DNA from: Desulfotomaculaceae bacterium
GTDB lineage: Bacteria > Bacillota > Desulfotomaculia > Desulfotomaculales > Pelotomaculaceae
Length of the DNA: 8,416 nt
Assembly: GCA_028704035.1 (NCBI GenBank)
Contig: JAQVLS010000050.1
Span: 1-8,416 of the forward strand
Reading direction: 5' to 3'
Under the pieces are notes generated by a model. It had not been told where the DNA came from, made no database searches, and was given only the letters and a program-made list of their open reading frames with translations. Below are positions 7,067 through 8,416 of this stretch, one piece after another; position 1 is the first letter of the stretch, and each line of letters starts with the position of its first letter. A program made the translations under genes and the position numbers.

Positions 7067-7097
7067 GATAGCATGCGAATTTAGGGGGGATAGATGG

Positions 7098-7805
7098 ATG
7101 CTGTCGGGCCTATGGACCTTGACTGTGGTATCAGTGGTAAACGGCCTTCTATTGCTCGTCTCATATATTGCCAACAATACCTTCCCACAGCCGCTGTCGG
7201 AGAAAGAAGAAGCAAAGTATCTCAAACTTTTGAAACAAGGAGATGAGAAAGCCCGCAATGTGCTGACAGAGCGGAACCTGCGCCTAGTCGCACACATCGC
7301 CAAAAAATTTGACAACGCCGGCGAGGACCCGGACGACATGATTTCGATCGGTTCCATCGGCCTGATCAAAGCAATCAACACCTTTAATCCGGGCAAAGGC
7401 ACCCGGCTGGCCACTTATGCGGCCAGGTGTATTGAAAATGAAATACTGATGCATTTGCGCTTCATGAAAAAGGCCAGGGCGGAGGTGTCACTCTACGACC
7501 CGATCGGCGTCGACAAGGAAGGTAATGAGATCAATCTGATGGACGTGCTGGGCACCCACCCGGAGGTAGTGTCTGAAATAGTGGAAAGAAATTTCGAGCG
7601 GCAGCGACTTAAAGAAAAGGTGCGCCACCTGACCGGCCGCGAGAAAACAATACTCGAGCTCAGGTTCGGCCTGGAGGACGGCGACCGCATGACCCAGCGG
7701 GAGATTGCCCACAGCCTCGGCATATCGCGCTCATATGTCTCGCGCATAGAAAAGAGGGCGATCAGCAAGCTCGCCCGGGAATTTGCGGCGGAAGGCTGCC
7801 AGTAA
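7098..7805 (+). CDS. sigK: RNA polymerase sporulation sigma factor sigma-K (pro-protein)
   Basis: Sigma-K drives late mother-cell gene expression during sporulation (coat and cortex maturation). The 235-residue product begins with a hydrophobic pro-sequence (about residues 1-22). Next is SYIANNTFPQPLS, which matches the processed junction of Bacillus pro-sigma-K; cleavage near S22/Y23 by an SpoIVFB-type membrane protease is inferred. Region 2 includes NLRLVAHIAKKF, DDMISIGSIGLIKAI and LATYAARCIENEILMHLR. Region 4 contains the helix-turn-helix TQREIAHSLGISRSYVSRIEKRA (199-221). The gene is continuous, with no skin-like insertion. The start is the ATG at 7098, seven bases after a GGGGGGA ribosome binding site; an ATG at 7094 is out of frame. 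It is transcribed away from mobA. Confidence 0.97.
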   Translation: MLSGLWTLTVVSVVNGLLLLVSYIANNTFPQPLSEKEEAKYLKLLKQGDEKARNVLTERNLRLVAHIAKKFDNAGEDPDDMISIGSIGLIKAINTFNPGKGTRLATYAARCIENEILMHLRFMKKARAEVSLYDPIGVDKEGNEINLMDVLGTHPEVVSEIVERNFERQRLKEKVRHLTGREKTILELRFGLEDGDRMTQREIAHSLGISRSYVSRIEKRAISKLAREFAAEGCQ

Positions 7806-7825
7806 TGGCAGCCTTCCTGGTTTTA
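7790..7825 (+). terminator. sigK terminator hairpin containing the stop codon
   Basis: GGAAGGCTGCCA (7790-7801) and TGGCAGCCTTCC (7806-7817) form a perfect 12-bp stem closed by a GTAA tetraloop (GNRA type) that holds the TAA stop codon. A short T run (TGGTTTTAA) follows. The stem is strong but the T-tract is modest. It could also protect the 3' end of the transcript. Confidence 0.75.
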
Positions 7826-7949
7826 ATGGATGAAAGCAATTGAGCGCAAAAAAGAGTATAGCAAACAAGCCCTAACGGAAGTAGAGCGTAGAATGGTTAA
7901 GCGGGCAGCGTGATATGCTCGAGTCTTGCATTATTAGGTTCGAGTTTCT
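7826..7949. other. Intergenic stretch without a supported gene
   Basis: Between the sigK hairpin and the MNT gene stop I see no gene, RNA or repeat that I can support. A 27-codon frame (7830-7913, plus) lacks a ribosome binding site. A CTCGA/TCGAG pair (7918-7945) is too short to be a clear terminator for the gene on the minus strand or for sigK. Confidence 0.5.
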
Positions 7950-8276
7950 TTATTCCTCATAAACAGTTTTGCCTTTTTGAATTATCTCATCAAACAAAAA
8001 GTCACCTTGCCTGGCTTTTTGGTACTGCTCAACTGAATACGGACGTGGTGATATATCTAGGTCAACCCCAAAGGTTAGTTTTTTAAGCATCACGGCCTCG
8101 GTGAATCTATCTCGCCCAAGATCTGGCGAGATAATGGCCAGATCAATGTCGCTGTCCTCGTCGGCGGTACCAGCGGCCAGGGAACCATAAAGAATGGCTT
8201 TTTCAACCCGGATATTTTTAGATCTTAGTTCTTCTAAGTATTTTTTTATACTTACTTCAATTTGCTTTTTAGCCAT
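7950..8276 (-). CDS. MNT-type nucleotidyltransferase, probable antitoxin of a HEPN/MNT pair
   Basis: A 108-residue minimal nucleotidyltransferase. The pol-beta-like signature is intact: GS (31-32) in AILYGSLAAGT, SDIDLAI with D43 and D45, and a third acidic strand VDLDIS (D72/D74). The fold should therefore be catalytically competent, transferring a nucleotide from NTP to a protein or small-molecule target. In characterised HEPN/MNT systems the MNT partner modifies and neutralises the HEPN ribonuclease, and the linked HEPN gene here suggests the same role. The ATG at 8276 lies within the end of the HEPN gene (25-base overlap), with GAGG upstream, so the two are translationally coupled. The DNA is visibly AT-richer than the aro genes, consistent with acquisition by transfer. 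Substrate and toxin dependence are inferred. Confidence 0.85.
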   Translation of the reverse strand: MAKKQIEVSIKKYLEELRSKNIRVEKAILYGSLAAGTADEDSDIDLAIISPDLGRDRFTEAVMLKKLTFGVDLDISPRPYSVEQYQKARQGDFLFDEIIQKGKTVYEE

Positions 8277-8416
8277 TCTAAAACCTCACTCGTTTTTTTC
8301 ATAATATCCTCTGTAACCGCCCGTGTGCAGTTCTTAGCCAGTTCCTTTCGATCCTCGGCATACCTGGACTCTATATAATACTGTGAGAGCAGAACAAAAA
8401 GATCCTTTCTTGTTTC
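8252..8416 (-). CDS. HEPN-domain protein, C-terminal part (5' end outside window)
   Basis: An open frame enters from the right edge and ends with TAA at 8252, giving the last 54 residues. It contains YYIESRYAEDRKELAKNC followed by a helical tail ending LEWLKSKLK. The aromatic-YIESRY stretch is typical of the last helices of pfam05168-type HEPN proteins, which pair with small MNT nucleotidyltransferases. The catalytic Rx4-6H motif of HEPN ribonucleases is not visible in this fragment and may lie upstream or be absent. It overlaps the MNT start by 25 bases. The order HEPN then MNT in one transcript supports a toxin-antitoxin reading. The fragment is short, so confidence is moderate. Confidence 0.72.
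   Translation of the reverse strand, partial: ETRKDLFVLLSQYYIESRYAEDRKELAKNCTRAVTEDIMKKTSEVLEWLKSKLK

Noticed and set aside
7046..7414. A 122-codon frame on the minus strand across the sigK 5' region
   Set aside because: It is antisense to the well-supported sigK coding sequence and has no domain signature or good ribosome binding site.
7830..7913. Small plus-strand frame of 27 codons (MKAIERKKEYSKQ...)
   Set aside because: It starts in the sigK terminator tail, has no ribosome binding site and resembles no family I know. It could be a remnant, but nothing supports it.
7915..7950. GGTTCGAGT resembling a tRNA T-loop, with a nearby CTCGAG
   Set aside because: No acceptor, D or anticodon arm can be built around it, and no CCA end. 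The inverted pair is only 5 bp.

Overview
The window looks like chromosomal DNA of a spore-forming, fairly GC-rich Firmicute. The evidence is an intact pro-sigma-K gene (sigK), a T-box riboswitch, strong GGAGG-type ribosome binding sites and tightly overlapping genes. The gene styles resemble Peptococcaceae / Desulfotomaculum-Pelotomaculum relatives, but that placement is an inference from familiarity and no search was run.

Layout from left to right. At the left edge (1-246, minus) is the 5' part of a MTH1187/YqgV-type thiamine-binding protein gene. Upstream of it, on the same strand, lies a 453-residue LeuA-family gene (309-1670). It has its own promoter (about 2082-2110) and a T-box leader ending in a terminator (1778-2064); the specifier reads as CUC (Leu). 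From 2127 to 6924 (minus) runs a compact six-gene unit transcribed in the order mobA, yqeG, aroE, aroC, aroK, aroB. Most of its junctions overlap or are a few bases apart. It supplies four of the seven shikimate-pathway steps (AroB, AroE, AroK, AroC) together with a MobA-type molybdopterin guanylyltransferase and a YqeG HAD phosphatase. A divergent intergenic region (6925-7097) separates this unit from sigK (7098-7805, plus), which ends in a hairpin whose loop contains the stop codon. After about 140 bases without a convincing gene, the right edge carries an MNT nucleotidyltransferase gene and the 3' end of a HEPN-domain gene (minus), a toxin-antitoxin-like pair that is visibly AT-richer than the core genes.

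How the parts work together. The aro unit makes chorismate for aromatic amino acids and folate. No terminator is visible after aroB, so its transcripts may run into the leucine T-box and be gated there. The T-box should switch on the LeuA-like gene, and possibly the thiamine-binding gene behind it, when tRNA-Leu is uncharged.

The most unusual item is the LeuA-like protein. It keeps the barrel's metal ligands and a well-conserved C-terminal leucine-regulatory domain. It has lost several residues that are nearly invariant in isopropylmalate synthases, lacks most of the linker subdomain, and has gained a cluster of cysteines (CxxC, CxxC, CC) at strand ends that should face the active site. It may be a diverged enzyme or a leucine-sensing partner rather than an ordinary 2-isopropylmalate synthase.
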